A stretch of DNA of 64,000 nucleotides, taken from contig NZ_BCWB01000044.1 in NCBI RefSeq assembly GCF_001592045.1, positions 1 to 64,000 of the forward strand, read 5' to 3'. Source of the DNA: Thermobifida fusca NBRC 14071 = JCM 3263. GTDB lineage: Bacteria; Actinomycetota; Actinomycetes; Streptosporangiales; Streptosporangiaceae. The translations under genes and the position numbers were made by a program. This document shows positions 1-9,235 of the stretch, in pieces; position 1 is the stretch's first letter, and the number at the start of each line of letters is the position of its first letter. A model generated the notes under the pieces. That model saw only the letters and a program-made list of their open reading frames with translations, did not search any database and was not told where the DNA came from.

Positions 1-2
1 CC

Positions 3-1196
3 TGGGCCGTGCCGCCGTCCCCCGGAGGGTTCTTCCCGCCGACCGGGGGATTCCCGACACTGCACGGCTCCTCCCCGTTCGAAGGCGCCCCACCGCCCGG
101 CAAGCCGCAGCGCAGCGGCCGGGTAGTGCTGATCGCTGCCGTGACCGCCCTCATCACCAGTCTGATCGTCGGCCCGGCAGCATCCGTCGCCACCGCCTAC
201 TTCCTCAGCGAGCAGGTGGCAGCCAACCCGGCTGCCACCTCGGCGGCCTCGGGGGACGTCACCAAAGTCGCCGCGAAAGCCCTGCCGAGCGTGGTGTCCA
301 TCGCCACCGCCGAAGGCGGCGGCAGCGGGTTCATCATCAGGGACGACGGGCTCATCGTCACCAACAACCACGTGGTCTCTGACGCGCAAGAGCTGACCGT
401 GCTGTTCCACGACGGTTCGCAGGCGTCCGCCACGATCGTGGGCACCGACCCGGTCTCCGACCTCGCCGTCATCCGGGCTCAAGGCGTCTCCGGGCTCACC
501 CCGGCGTCCCTCGGCGACTCCGACCAGGTGGAAGTCGGAGCTGAAGTAGTCGCCATCGGCGCGCCGCTCGGCCTGTCCGGCACGGTCACCTCGGGCGTGG
601 TCAGCGCGGTGGAACGCCCCGTCAACACGGGTGTCAGCGGACAGCAGGACAGCCCGCTCCTGCCCTCCCCCGACGAGGAGGAGCCGCAGGCCACCACGTC
701 GACGGTGATCGACGCGATCCAGACCGACGCCCCGATCAACCCCGGGAACTCGGGGGGACCGCTCGTGAACATGAACGGCGAAGTCATCGGGATCAACACG
801 GCGATCGCGACGACGAGCGGCAACTTCATGTCGCAGTCCGGGTCCATCGGACTCGGCTTCGCCATCCCGATCAACCAGGCCAAACCCATCATCGAAGAGC
901 TGATCAACACGGGCAAGGCCACCTACGCCGCGATCGAAGCCTCCGTCACCGTGGCTGAGGACGGTCCCGGGGCGGAACTCGTGGAAGTGAACCGGGGCGG
1001 CGCAGCAGACCAGGCCGGGCTGCGCAAGGGCGACGTCATCATCCGGATCGAAGACCGCATGGTGACCGACCCCAACGTGCTCATCGCCGAGATCCGCTCC
1101 CACCGTCCCGGGGACACCGTCACCATCACCTACCAGCGCGGCGGCCAGACCGCGCAGACCACGGTCACGCTGGCCGCCCAGTCGCTGGACAACTGA
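3..1196 (+). CDS. HtrA/DegP-type trypsin-like serine protease with PDZ domain (5' end outside window)
   Basis: Envelope quality-control protease that degrades or refolds damaged exported proteins. Counting from the GTG at position 9, there is a proline/glycine-rich cytoplasmic N-terminus, one membrane segment (about 39-66), then a trypsin-like domain with the full triad: His121 in TNNHVV, Asp151 in SDLAVI and Ser248 in NPGNSGGP. A C-terminal PDZ domain lies at about 310-392. The frame stays open to the left edge, so the true start is probably upstream. This is the membrane-anchored actinobacterial HtrA/PepD architecture. An MprAB-like two-component system lies about 8.5 kb away; in mycobacteria MprAB controls and neighbours pepD, but the link here is only inferred. 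It converges with and overlaps the next gene by about 30 bases. Confidence 0.93.
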   Translation, partial: WAVPPSPGGFFPPTGGFPTLHGSSPFEGAPPPGKPQRSGRVVLIAAVTALITSLIVGPAASVATAYFLSEQVAANPAATSAASGDVTKVAAKALPSVVSIATAEGGGSGFIIRDDGLIVTNNHVVSDAQELTVLFHDGSQASATIVGTDPVSDLAVIRAQGVSGLTPASLGDSDQVEVGAEVVAIGAPLGLSGTVTSGVVSAVERPVNTGVSGQQDSPLLPSPDEEEPQATTSTVIDAIQTDAPINPGNSGGPLVNMNGEVIGINTAIATTSGNFMSQSGSIGLGFAIPINQAKPIIEELINTGKATYAAIEASVTVAEDGPGAELVEVNRGGAADQAGLRKGDVIIRIEDRMVTDPNVLIAEIRSHRPGDTVTITYQRGGQTAQTTVTLAAQSLDN

Positions 1197-2175
1197 CGGT
1201 TGTCGTCCGCGTCGGAACGTCGCCAGACTTCCCCGGCCGTTCCTTCCTACGGCCCGCATCCTCAGGCCGGGGAGAGGGCTGCGGGCCGTCGCTCACCACC
1301 GAGGGCGCGGCCCGCAGCCGAGTCCTGCGCTGGCGGGCCACCGACGAACGGGCCAAGGTGATGGTGCCGCCCACCGTGGCGAGCGCACTGACCACGATCA
1401 CGGTGAGCGGAAGCGCCCCCGTGGGCAGGGACTCGCCGAGCAGCGAGACCCCGATGAGCACCGCGGTGAGCGGGTCGCTGATCAGTAGCGTGGCATAGGC
1501 GAGAGCGAAGTGGTCGGTGCGGTAGGAGCCTTGGACGAGCAGGTAGCCGCACACCCCGATCACCGCGGTCACCAGCGTCAACGGGCGGAGCACCGAGAGC
1601 GGGTCGTCGAGCGCGGCCACCCCGATGACCCTGACCAGGGCGGACAGGGTCGCAAACCCGACACCCCCGCAGAGGGCCAGCACCCACGCCCGCAGCGCCC
1701 CGGAGACAAACCGGGAGACGAGCAGGCCGCCGAGCATGACCACCCCCGTTGCCGTGGGCAGAATCCACGCGGTGGACGGAGGAGGGTCGACAGGGGGACC
1801 GGAATGCCCGTACAGGGTCCCGACCAGCGCGACCAGACCGAACGTGACTGTGAGACATCCCACAATCTCTGTTCCGGTGAGTGCGCGCCGGTGCAGCACC
1901 GCCGACACCACCACAGCGCATAACAGGCCACCGACCCCGATGGGTTGGACAATCATGAGCGGCGCTCCGGTCAGCGCCCAGACATGGGCGACCGTGCCGA
2001 TTCCACTGAGTCCGGTGCCTATCAGCCAGAGCGGGCTGCGGAGCAGACAGCGCAGCAGTTCCCACTGCCCCGACACCTCGGCCGGGACACCCCCCAGAAT
2101 CGCTCGTTCCTGGAGTGCCGCACCGGTCGCGAAAGCAACCGCCCCTAGCGCGGCAGCGATGATGGCCCCCGTCAT
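1165..2175 (-). CDS. DMT-superfamily (EamA-like) multi-spanning membrane protein
   Basis: Integral membrane protein of about 336 residues with nine or ten hydrophobic segments in a drug/metabolite-transporter pattern, starting MTGAIIAAALGAVAFATGA. The C-terminal 60 residues are hydrophilic and Arg/Pro-rich. The ATG at 2175 is preferred over the longer frame because an AAGGGG ribosome site sits just upstream. This family includes small-molecule exporters; the substrate cannot be told from sequence. The 3' end overlaps the htrA-like gene tail to tail. It is a single gene, not obviously in an operon. Confidence 0.83.
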   Translation of the reverse strand: MTGAIIAAALGAVAFATGAALQERAILGGVPAEVSGQWELLRCLLRSPLWLIGTGLSGIGTVAHVWALTGAPLMIVQPIGVGGLLCAVVVSAVLHRRALTGTEIVGCLTVTFGLVALVGTLYGHSGPPVDPPPSTAWILPTATGVVMLGGLLVSRFVSGALRAWVLALCGGVGFATLSALVRVIGVAALDDPLSVLRPLTLVTAVIGVCGYLLVQGSYRTDHFALAYATLLISDPLTAVLIGVSLLGESLPTGALPLTVIVVSALATVGGTITLARSSVARQRRTRLRAAPSVVSDGPQPSPRPEDAGRRKERPGKSGDVPTRTTTVSCPATGRPA

Positions 2176-2411
2176 AGACCAGCCCCTTGCCTGACAGCGG
2201 CGCACGGCACGCGGCACCTCCGGAAAAGCGTTCCGGTGTCCGCGGTGCGCGACGGTTCCAGCAATCGCCCCCCGTCGCGGGCGAAACGTCGGGACCCTGA
2301 AAGGGGGACAAAGTGGAGACTACTGGCTCGGCTGACCTGGACAGCACACCGGACCGGCGTCACCCCGGACAGGCCGGCCCCGGCTCAGAAAAAATACCGG
2401 AACACCACAGA

Positions 2412-2855
2412 TCACAGCCGATCAGCGAGGTCACGCATAGTGTGCAGGAGGTCCACCAGCACCGGGCGCAGCCTCGGGTCGACCTGGTGGAACAGGTCGT
2501 GCAACCGGTCGCGGACGAGCGTCTGATGCGCGTGGAGCGCCCGCATACCCTCGTCAGTGACACTGACGACTGTGGCCCGCTCATCCTCCTCGGAGCGGCG
2601 GCGCCGCACCATCCCTTTCCGCTCCAACTGCTGGAGCATCCGGGTGGCAGAAGGAGAGGAGATCCCAGCAGCGTGAGCAATCTCGCCGACCGTAGGGTGG
2701 GTGACCGCGAGGGCACTTTCCAGCAGCAGGGCCTGGGCGAGAGTCAGGCGGGGCTCCGTTCCGCTCGGCACACGGCCCCGGGCACGAGCGACTGCTCGCA
2801 CCAGTTCTCCCCATGCGTGTGAGAACTCCGCGAACTCAGCGTCGCTGCGCTCCAC
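2412..2855 (-). CDS. MarR-family transcriptional regulator
   Basis: A 147-residue winged-helix protein starting at a GTG with AGG about 8 bases upstream. The central part (about 45-110) has the MarR DNA-binding fold: the helix pair TVGEIAHAAGISSPSATRML, then the basic wing RKGMVRRRRSEEDERATVVSVT. Helical N- and C-termini would form the dimer interface. It is divergent from the Mrp antiporter operon, sharing a 120-base AT-rich intergenic region, so it may control itself and the antiporter. That is inference from position. The ligand is unknown. Confidence 0.9.
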   Translation of the reverse strand: MERSDAEFAEFSHAWGELVRAVARARGRVPSGTEPRLTLAQALLLESALAVTHPTVGEIAHAAGISSPSATRMLQQLERKGMVRRRRSEEDERATVVSVTDEGMRALHAHQTLVRDRLHDLFHQVDPRLRPVLVDLLHTMRDLADRL

Positions 2856-2889
2856 CTCTGTACCTCGCTCGACGGTTACTCCGCGCTTT

Positions 2890-2917
2890 TAGTTAGCATA
2901 GACAATAATTAGTCAAG
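2890..2917. promoter_or_regulatory. AT-rich divergent promoter/possible MarR operator
   Basis: This patch is strikingly AT-rich in a roughly 68% GC setting, with TTAG repeated in TTAGTTAG and AATTAGTC. It lies between the marR start and the mrpA TTG start. On the minus strand a TTGACT could serve as a -35. The symmetry is weak, so an operator is only a suggestion. Confidence 0.3.
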
Positions 2918-2975
2918 TCACATAAGAAGGCGGAAAATCCGGCAACCGTATCGACCATTGTGAGGGGGGCGCATA

Positions 2976-5924
2976 TTGATATGGCTACTGGTTGCGCACT
3001 TCACGGCTGCGGCACTAGCTCCGGCGCTAGTCCGTAAGTGGGGGCGGCAGGCCTTCTTCGCGCTCGCACTTGTCCCCGCGAGCGCCGCAATCTGGGCACT
3101 CCCCCGGGCGCCAGGCGTGATCGCCGGTGAACCGGAACTGTTCTTCCTCCCATGGGCGCCCAACTACCAGCTGGCCCTGGCCTTCCGCATGGATGCGCTC
3201 AGCCTCGTCATGCTGCTGCTGGCAGCGGGGATCGGCGCCCTCATCCTCCTCTACTGCGCCCGCTACTTCAGCGACGACGAACCGGGCCTCGGCCGCTTCG
3301 CCGGAGTCCTCACCGGTTTCGCCGGTGCCATGATCGGCCTGGTCCTCGCCAACGACCTCATCCAGCTCTACCTGTACTGGGAGCTGACCACCGTCTTCTC
3401 CTACCTGTTGATCGGCCACTACCCCGAGCGGCGCGACAGCCGGCGTGCCGCAGCCATGGCGATCAACGTGACCACCATGGGCGGCCTCACCATGCTGGTC
3501 GGCCTGGTCATCCTGGGGGAAAGCGCGGGCACCTACCTCATCTCCGGCATCCTTGCCGAGCCGCCGAGCGGGACCGCCGTCACCGTGGCGCTCGTCCTGA
3601 TCCTGGTCGGTGCCCTGTCGAAGTCGGCGATCTTCCCGTTCAGCCTGTGGCTTCCCGCAGCCATGCAGGCCCCCACCCCGGTCAGCGCCTACCTGCACGC
3701 CGCTGCCATGGTCAAAGCCGGGGTGTACCTGATCGCACGGCTCACCCCCGCCTTCGGTGACATCCCGGCCTGGCAGTACACCGCGGTCATCCTCGGCACA
3801 GCGACGATGATCGGGTCCGGGTGGCGGGCCCTGCGCCAGCACGACCTGAAACTGCTGCTGGCCCACGGAACCGTGAGCCAGCTCGGCTTCCTCACCGCGA
3901 TCTTCGGCATAGGGACGCGGGATGCCGCACTCGCCGGACTGGCCATGCTGTGCGCGCACGCACTGTTCAAAGCCCCGCTGTTCCTCGTCGTCGGCATCAT
4001 CGACCACAGCACCGGAACGCGGGACCTGCGGGAGCTGTCCGGGCTGCGCAAGAAGATGCCCGTCGTGTTCTGGACGTCGGTAGTCGCACTGATGTCCATG
4101 GCCGGCCTGCCGCCCATGGCCGGGTTCGCCGCCAAAGAGGCCGCGTTCGGCGCGTTCGAGCACGCCGACACCCTCCTCGCCACCCTCGCCCTGGCCGGAG
4201 TGGTGGTCGGCACGCTCTTCACCGTCGGCTACAGCCTGCGGTTCCTCTGGGGCGCGTTCTTCGACAAAGAGAACACCTCCCCCACTCCGCTCCTCCATCC
4301 CCCGGGACCGCTGTTCGTCGCTCCCGCCATCGTCCTCGCGGCCCTCAGCCTCCTCGGCGGGTTCGGCGCGTCCCTCGCCGACCCGGTGTTCGCCAGCTAC
4401 GCCGACACCGTTCCCGGCGCTGGGCACGACCCCGCCCACCTAGCGCTCTGGCACGGCCTCTCCCTCCCGCTGCTGCTGACCGCGCTCTGCCTGGCCGGCG
4501 GTCTCCTGCTGTTCCGCTGGCGGGTCATGGTCGCGTGGCTGGGCGCCCGGTTCGCGCTTCCCGAAGCCGGGAACGTCTACCGGCGGATCGTCTACTACCT
4601 CTCCAGCTTCGCCACCCAGGTCACCGGCCTCACCCAGCGCGGGTCCCTCCCGCTCTACCTGGGCACGATCCTCGTGTCCCTGCTCGTCGTCAGCACGGCG
4701 CCGATCGTGTGGGGACGGCTGTGGACGCTGGACGTGCCGCCGGTGCGCTGGATCGACACGCCGCCCCAGCTCATCCCGGCCGCGATCATCATCATTGCGG
4801 CGCTGTGGACGCTGATCGTGCGCGGGCGGCTGTTCGCGGTAGTGCTCGTCGGCATGACCGGCTACGGCACCGCCACCCTGTTCGCCCTGCACGGCGCCCC
4901 CGACCTGGCGCTCACCCAGTTCCTAGTGGAGACCGTCAGCCTCGTCGTGTTCGTGCTCGTGCTGCGGCGCCTCCCACCCCAGTTCTCCACGCCGGTGCTC
5001 CGCAGCCGCCGCCTCGTGAACCTGGCGATCGGCATCGGCAGCGGAATCCTGGTGGCTGTCATGGCCTACCTCACTCTCGCGGGACGGCAGGCCGAATCCA
5101 TCTCCGAAGGATTCCCCGCCGCGGCGGAAGAAGCCGGGGGAAGCAATATCGTCAGCGTGCTGCTGGTGGACGTCCGCAGTTGGGACACCATGGGGGAGAT
5201 CTCGGTGCTGGCCGCGGTCGCCGCCGGCGTGGCGAGCCTGCTGTTCGTCCGGCGCCGCACCCGCCTGCCCCACACCCACATCGAAACCGGGCGAATCGTG
5301 GCGCGGCTCCCCCAGCCGCCCTCCAACGGGGAAAGCGAATGGTCGCCGCTGCCGCTGACCTATGTCGGCGACATCATCACCCCCCGCGTGGCGCACAAGC
5401 CGCTGTGGCTGCCTGGGGTGCTGACCCTCGCGCAAGAGCGCCGGTCGATCATCTTCGAGGTCGTGGCGCGCCTCATGTTCCCCGTGATCATCCTCATCTC
5501 CGTCTTCCTCCTGCTCACCGGGCACAGCCACGTCGGAGGAGGATTCGCGGGCGGCATCGTCGCGGGCCTCGGCCTCATGGTGCGCTACCTGGCGGGCGGC
5601 CGCCACGAGCTGTACCTCTCGCTGCGGCTCCCCCCGGGCCTGCTCATCGGCCTCGGGCTCTCCATCACCACGGGCACGGCACTGGCCGGAGCCATCTTCG
5701 GAACCGAGATCTTCGCCGGAGGGGCGTTCGACCTGCACCTGCCCTTCTTGGAGCCGATCCACCTCACCTCGGCACTCGCTTTCGACTTCGGTGTCTACGT
5801 GCTGGTCATCGGCCTCATCCAGGACATCCTGTACAGCCTCGGCGCGGGCATCGACGAACAGGCTGAGAAGGACAGCCGTACCGGTAAGGCACCCGAATAC
5901 GAAAGCGAGGAGGTGACCGCGTGA
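2976..5924 (+). CDS. mrpA: Mrp/Mnh Na+(K+)/H+ antiporter, fused subunits A and B
   Basis: Largest subunit (982 residues) of the multi-subunit cation/proton antiporter for sodium and alkali tolerance. The N-terminal ~750 residues resemble complex-I proton-channel subunits, including the motif around WELTTVFSYLLIGHY and a charged LSKSAIFPFSLWLPAAM helix. The C-terminal ~150 residues are an MrpB (MnhB) domain with LLTGHSHVGGGFAGGIVAGL. Separate A genes are nearer 800 residues, so A and B are fused, as known in other actinobacteria. The start is TTG, chosen because a GAGGGGG ribosome site precedes it by 7 bases and the protein begins directly with a membrane helix. First gene of a tightly overlapping six-gene operon. 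Confidence 0.97.
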   Translation: MIWLLVAHFTAAALAPALVRKWGRQAFFALALVPASAAIWALPRAPGVIAGEPELFFLPWAPNYQLALAFRMDALSLVMLLLAAGIGALILLYCARYFSDDEPGLGRFAGVLTGFAGAMIGLVLANDLIQLYLYWELTTVFSYLLIGHYPERRDSRRAAAMAINVTTMGGLTMLVGLVILGESAGTYLISGILAEPPSGTAVTVALVLILVGALSKSAIFPFSLWLPAAMQAPTPVSAYLHAAAMVKAGVYLIARLTPAFGDIPAWQYTAVILGTATMIGSGWRALRQHDLKLLLAHGTVSQLGFLTAIFGIGTRDAALAGLAMLCAHALFKAPLFLVVGIIDHSTGTRDLRELSGLRKKMPVVFWTSVVALMSMAGLPPMAGFAAKEAAFGAFEHADTLLATLALAGVVVGTLFTVGYSLRFLWGAFFDKENTSPTPLLHPPGPLFVAPAIVLAALSLLGGFGASLADPVFASYADTVPGAGHDPAHLALWHGLSLPLLLTALCLAGGLLLFRWRVMVAWLGARFALPEAGNVYRRIVYYLSSFATQVTGLTQRGSLPLYLGTILVSLLVVSTAPIVWGRLWTLDVPPVRWIDTPPQLIPAAIIIIAALWTLIVRGRLFAVVLVGMTGYGTATLFALHGAPDLALTQFLVETVSLVVFVLVLRRLPPQFSTPVLRSRRLVNLAIGIGSGILVAVMAYLTLAGRQAESISEGFPAAAEEAGGSNIVSVLLVDVRSWDTMGEISVLAAVAAGVASLLFVRRRTRLPHTHIETGRIVARLPQPPSNGESEWSPLPLTYVGDIITPRVAHKPLWLPGVLTLAQERRSIIFEVVARLMFPVIILISVFLLLTGHSHVGGGFAGGIVAGLGLMVRYLAGGRHELYLSLRLPPGLLIGLGLSITTGTALAGAIFGTEIFAGGAFDLHLPFLEPIHLTSALAFDFGVYVLVIGLIQDILYSLGAGIDEQAEKDSRTGKAPEYESEEVTA

Positions 5925-6733
5925 ACGACACCCCTACCCTCCTGCTCGTCATCGTGATCGGTGTCCTCGTGACTGCCGGGGTGACGCTGCTGCTGGAACG
6001 GAGCCTCACCCGCATCCTGCTGGGCGTGGTCCTCCTCGGCAACGGCGTCAACCTGCTCATCCTGTCCGCAGGGGGCGCCGCGGGGGGACCACCGCTCCTC
6101 AGCCTCACCCCGGAAGGGGAGATGGCTGACCCGCTCCCCCAGGCGATGATCCTCACTGCGATCGTCATCACCCTGGGCGTGACCGCGTTCCTGCTGGCCA
6201 TGGCCTACCGGAGCTGGCAGCTGCAGGGCAACGACGAAGTCCAGGACGACGCGGAAGACCGGCGTATCGCCACCGGCGGGGAGCGGCGGCGCCTGCGCCA
6301 GTACATCCGCGCGCAGAAACGGGCGCTGCGCCAGGCGATCCGCGCCCAGCGGATGGAACTGGAAGCGCAGATCGAAGCGCAGGACGAACTGGAAGAAGCC
6401 GAGCGGGCGATCCTCCGCGAACAGATCGCCCAGGCCCGCCGCGACCTGGACGAACGCTTGGAAGCCGCGGACGACAAAGACCGGGAGCGGATCATCTTCC
6501 AAGCCGACCACGCGCAAGCGGCCGCGCTGGATGAGGCCAAACGGCGGGTGCGGGAAGCCCGCAAGGAGCTCGCTGAGCACCGGCGTGCCGACCGGGAGTA
6601 CGAACGCCGCCTGCGGCGGGAGCTGCGCCAGCGCATCCGCGCCCAGAAACGGCAGCTGCGTGCGAGCATCCGCGCAGAACGCGAACGCCTGGCCCGAGCC
6701 GAAGACAGCGACATGCAGGGGGTGGACTACTGA
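5921..6733 (+). CDS. mrpC: Mrp/Mnh antiporter subunit C with a long coiled-coil tail
   Basis: Residues 1-100 are a standard MrpC (NuoK-like) subunit: three helices, with LLGNGVNLLIL (39-48) and DPLPQAMILTAIVI (70-83). Family members usually end at about 110-170 residues. This one continues to 270 with a strongly charged Arg/Glu/Ala/Gln segment lacking Pro and predicted to be long helix or coiled coil. The tail contains a near-duplicate motif: RRRLRQYIRAQKRALRQAI near 122-140 and RRELRQRIRAQKRQLRASI near 232-250, exactly 110 residues apart. The GTG start overlaps the mrpA stop by 4 bases and the stop overlaps mrpD by 1, so the tail is translated within the operon and is not a missed stop. The tail's function is unknown. 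Confidence 0.94.
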   Translation: MNDTPTLLLVIVIGVLVTAGVTLLLERSLTRILLGVVLLGNGVNLLILSAGGAAGGPPLLSLTPEGEMADPLPQAMILTAIVITLGVTAFLLAMAYRSWQLQGNDEVQDDAEDRRIATGGERRRLRQYIRAQKRALRQAIRAQRMELEAQIEAQDELEEAERAILREQIAQARRDLDERLEAADDKDRERIIFQADHAQAAALDEAKRRVREARKELAEHRRADREYERRLRRELRQRIRAQKRQLRASIRAERERLARAEDSDMQGVDY

Positions 6734-8376
6734 TGGAGGCCCTTCTTCCCTACCTGGTGCCGCTGCCGGTGGTGGTGCCGCTCCTCGCGGCCGGCCTGAA
6801 GTTCGCGATCGGTGTCCGCTCCCCCCTCCTCAACCAGATGATCAGCGTGGTCGCCCTGGTCGTGGTACTGGCCACGGGCGGGGCACTGCTGTTCGGGGTG
6901 CACGCTTACGGACCCCAGGTCGTGCAGGTGGGCGGCTGGGAGTTCCCGATCGGGATCACCCTGGTCGCGGACCGGCTCTCCGCGCTGATGGTGACCGTCT
7001 CCTCAGCGATCACCCTGGGCGTCCTCGTGTACTCCATCGGGCAGGGGATCGCCGACCAGGAGGAAGCCACTCCGCTCGCGATCTTCTACCCCACGTTCCT
7101 CATCCTGGTGGCGGGGGTGTCCAACGCTTTCCTCACCGGGGACCTGTTCAACCTGTACGTCGGGTTCGAGATCCTGCTGACCTCCAGCTATGTGCTGATG
7201 ACGCAGGGCGGCACCCTCGCCCGGATCCGGGCGGGATCCACCTACGTGGTGGTGTCGCTGCTCTCGTCCGTGGTGTTCCTGATCGCTATCGCCCTGATCT
7301 ACGCGGCCACCGGCACCGTGAACATGGCGCACCTGGCGCTGCGGCTCGCGGAACTGCCGACCGAACTGCAACTGACTCTCCAGGCGATCCTGCTGATGGC
7401 GTTCGCCATCAAAGCCGCGGTGTTCCCGCTCTCGGCGTGGCTGCCTGACTCCTATCCGACCGCGCCCGCCCCGGTGACCGCGGTCTTCGCGGGGCTGCTC
7501 ACCAAGGTCGGCGTCTACGCGATAATCCGCACGCAGACCCTGCTGTTCCCCGAGGACAGCGTGGTGGACACGCTCCTGCTGTGGGCGGCGCTCGCCACCA
7601 TGGTGATCGGGATCTTCGGCGCGATGGCGCAGACCGACATCAAACGCATGCTGTCGTTCATCCTGGTCAGCCACATCGGCTACATGGTGTTCGGGATCGG
7701 GCTGGCCAGTGTCCACGGCATGTCGGGCGCGGTGTTCTACGTCGCCCACCACATCACGGTGCAGACCACCCTGTTCCTGGTCGCCGGGCTGGTGGAGCGG
7801 CGCTGCGGCAGCTCGTCCCTGAACAACGTGAGCGGGTTGGCGAAGATCTCCCCCGTGCTGGGCGTGCTGTTCTTCATCCCTGCGATGAACCTGGCCGGGA
7901 TTCCCCCGCTCTCCGGGTTCCTCGGGAAACTGGGGCTCATCCAGGCCGGCGTCCAGGACGGGTCGCCGCTGGCCTACCTGCTGGTGGGCGGGGCCGTGGC
8001 CACCAGCCTGCTCACCCTGTACTCGATCGTGCGGCTGTGGAACTACGCGTTCTGGCGCGCCCCGGAGGAAGGCCGGCCTGTCGCGCTCGGCACCCTGCTG
8101 GAAAGCTCCGAGGACGAATCCTCCGACCTGCCCAACGGGAACGCCGTGCCGATTCCGGCAGGCCGAGCCCCGACCGGGATCGGCGGGAAAGCCGTGGTGA
8201 CCTCCGACGTGTTCCCGCCGCTGATGCTGGGAGCGACGGTGGCCCTCGTCTTGCTGGGCGTGGCGTTCACCGTGTTCGCGGGACCGCTCATCAACTACAG
8301 CTATGAGGCCGCGGTCGAACTCACGGCCCGGACGTCCTACCTGAACGCCGTGATCCCGGGAGGTGCTGCCCAGTGA
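6733..8376 (+). CDS. mrpD: Mrp/Mnh antiporter subunit D
   Basis: A 547-residue membrane protein of the NuoL/M/N antiporter-like family; with MrpA it forms the ion-translocating core. About 14 hydrophobic helices are visible. Family motifs include FEILLTSSYVLM, the conserved lysine region MAFAIKAAVFPLSAWLPDSYP and the HITVQTTLFLVAGL helix. A hydrophilic loop at about 450-490, with ESSEDESSDLPNG, separates the last two helices. ATG start overlaps the mrpC stop in TGATG. Confidence 0.97.
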   Translation: MEALLPYLVPLPVVVPLLAAGLKFAIGVRSPLLNQMISVVALVVVLATGGALLFGVHAYGPQVVQVGGWEFPIGITLVADRLSALMVTVSSAITLGVLVYSIGQGIADQEEATPLAIFYPTFLILVAGVSNAFLTGDLFNLYVGFEILLTSSYVLMTQGGTLARIRAGSTYVVVSLLSSVVFLIAIALIYAATGTVNMAHLALRLAELPTELQLTLQAILLMAFAIKAAVFPLSAWLPDSYPTAPAPVTAVFAGLLTKVGVYAIIRTQTLLFPEDSVVDTLLLWAALATMVIGIFGAMAQTDIKRMLSFILVSHIGYMVFGIGLASVHGMSGAVFYVAHHITVQTTLFLVAGLVERRCGSSSLNNVSGLAKISPVLGVLFFIPAMNLAGIPPLSGFLGKLGLIQAGVQDGSPLAYLLVGGAVATSLLTLYSIVRLWNYAFWRAPEEGRPVALGTLLESSEDESSDLPNGNAVPIPAGRAPTGIGGKAVVTSDVFPPLMLGATVALVLLGVAFTVFAGPLINYSYEAAVELTARTSYLNAVIPGGAAQ

Positions 8377-8948
8377 CCCCGCCGTCGGTGATACCGAAGC
8401 GGTCGCCGCTGGATCTGCGGATCGGGCGGCGGATCATCAACCTGCCGACCCTGCTCACCCTGACCGTGGTGTGGATGCTGCTGTTCGGGGAGCTGTCGCT
8501 GACCATGGCACTGGGCGGCGTCCTGGTCGGCACGCTCATCATGCTGGTGTTTCCGCTGCCGACCGTGTCGCTGGGCCTGCGCCTGCACCCGGTGGGGCTC
8601 GCAGTGTTCCTCGGCCACTTCATCGTGGACCTGGTGGTGTCGAGCGCCCGCGTGGTCGCGCAGTCGTTCGCCCGGCGCCCCCCGCGCAGCTCGATCCTCG
8701 CCATCCCGCTGCGCACCCGCTCCGACCTGCTGCTCACCATCACCGCCATCTGCGTCTCGGTGATCCCCGGCAGTGTGATCGTGGAGGTCCGCTCCGGGAC
8801 TTTCACCCTGTTCGTGCACATGCTCGGCACCGACGTGGACGCCGCGGAAGACGCGCGGCGCAAGGTCTTCGCCCTGGAAGAGCGGGTGGCGCGGGCGTTC
8901 GGCACCCGGGAGGAGATCGAACGCGTCGAGGCGGGAGGCGACACATGA
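8373..8948 (+). CDS. mrpE: Mrp/Mnh antiporter subunit E
   Basis: A 191-residue MrpE: short N-terminal membrane helices followed by a cytoplasmic domain. The pattern HPVGLAVFLGHFIVDLVVSSARVV, then VIPGSVIVEVRSGTFTLFVHML is typical of the family. It is needed for assembly of the Mrp complex. GTG start with a 4-base overlap of mrpD. The C-terminus (EERVARAFGTREEIERVEAGGD) is acidic and helical. Confidence 0.95.
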   Translation: MTPPSVIPKRSPLDLRIGRRIINLPTLLTLTVVWMLLFGELSLTMALGGVLVGTLIMLVFPLPTVSLGLRLHPVGLAVFLGHFIVDLVVSSARVVAQSFARRPPRSSILAIPLRTRSDLLLTITAICVSVIPGSVIVEVRSGTFTLFVHMLGTDVDAAEDARRKVFALEERVARAFGTREEIERVEAGGDT

Positions 8949-9235
8949 TCTACCTGTGGACCGTGATCGGGGTGCTGCTCGGTGCCGCGTCCCTGCTCGG
9001 CATGGCGCGGCTGCTGCTGGGGCCGACCATCCTCGACCGGGCGCTCGCGGTCGACGTGCTCCTGGCCTCGGCGATCACCGGGATCGGAGCGTACGCAGCA
9101 TTCCACCGCGACCCCACCGTGCTGCCCACCATGCTGGTGCTGGCGGTGCTGGGATTCGTGAGTTCGGTCAGTGTCTCCCGGTTCGTGGCACGGCGGCAGC
9201 GGGGGATTGACGAGTCGGAGGGGGTCGACCAGTGA
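8945..9235 (+). CDS. mrpF: Mrp/Mnh antiporter subunit F
   Basis: A 96-residue, three-helix protein with the family signature GPTILDRALAVDVLLASAI followed by VLAVLGFVSSVSVSRFV. MrpF is a small structural subunit of the antiporter. The ATG at 8945 overlaps the mrpE stop (ATGA), deciding the start; longer readings in this frame run back into mrpE and are shadows. Confidence 0.95.
   Translation: MIYLWTVIGVLLGAASLLGMARLLLGPTILDRALAVDVLLASAITGIGAYAAFHRDPTVLPTMLVLAVLGFVSSVSVSRFVARRQRGIDESEGVDQ

Noticed and set aside
3027-4439. 470-codon open frame opposite mrpA
   Set aside because: It is the antisense shadow of mrpA in high-GC DNA; the product is low-complexity Gly/Asp/Glu/His-rich and has no ribosome site.
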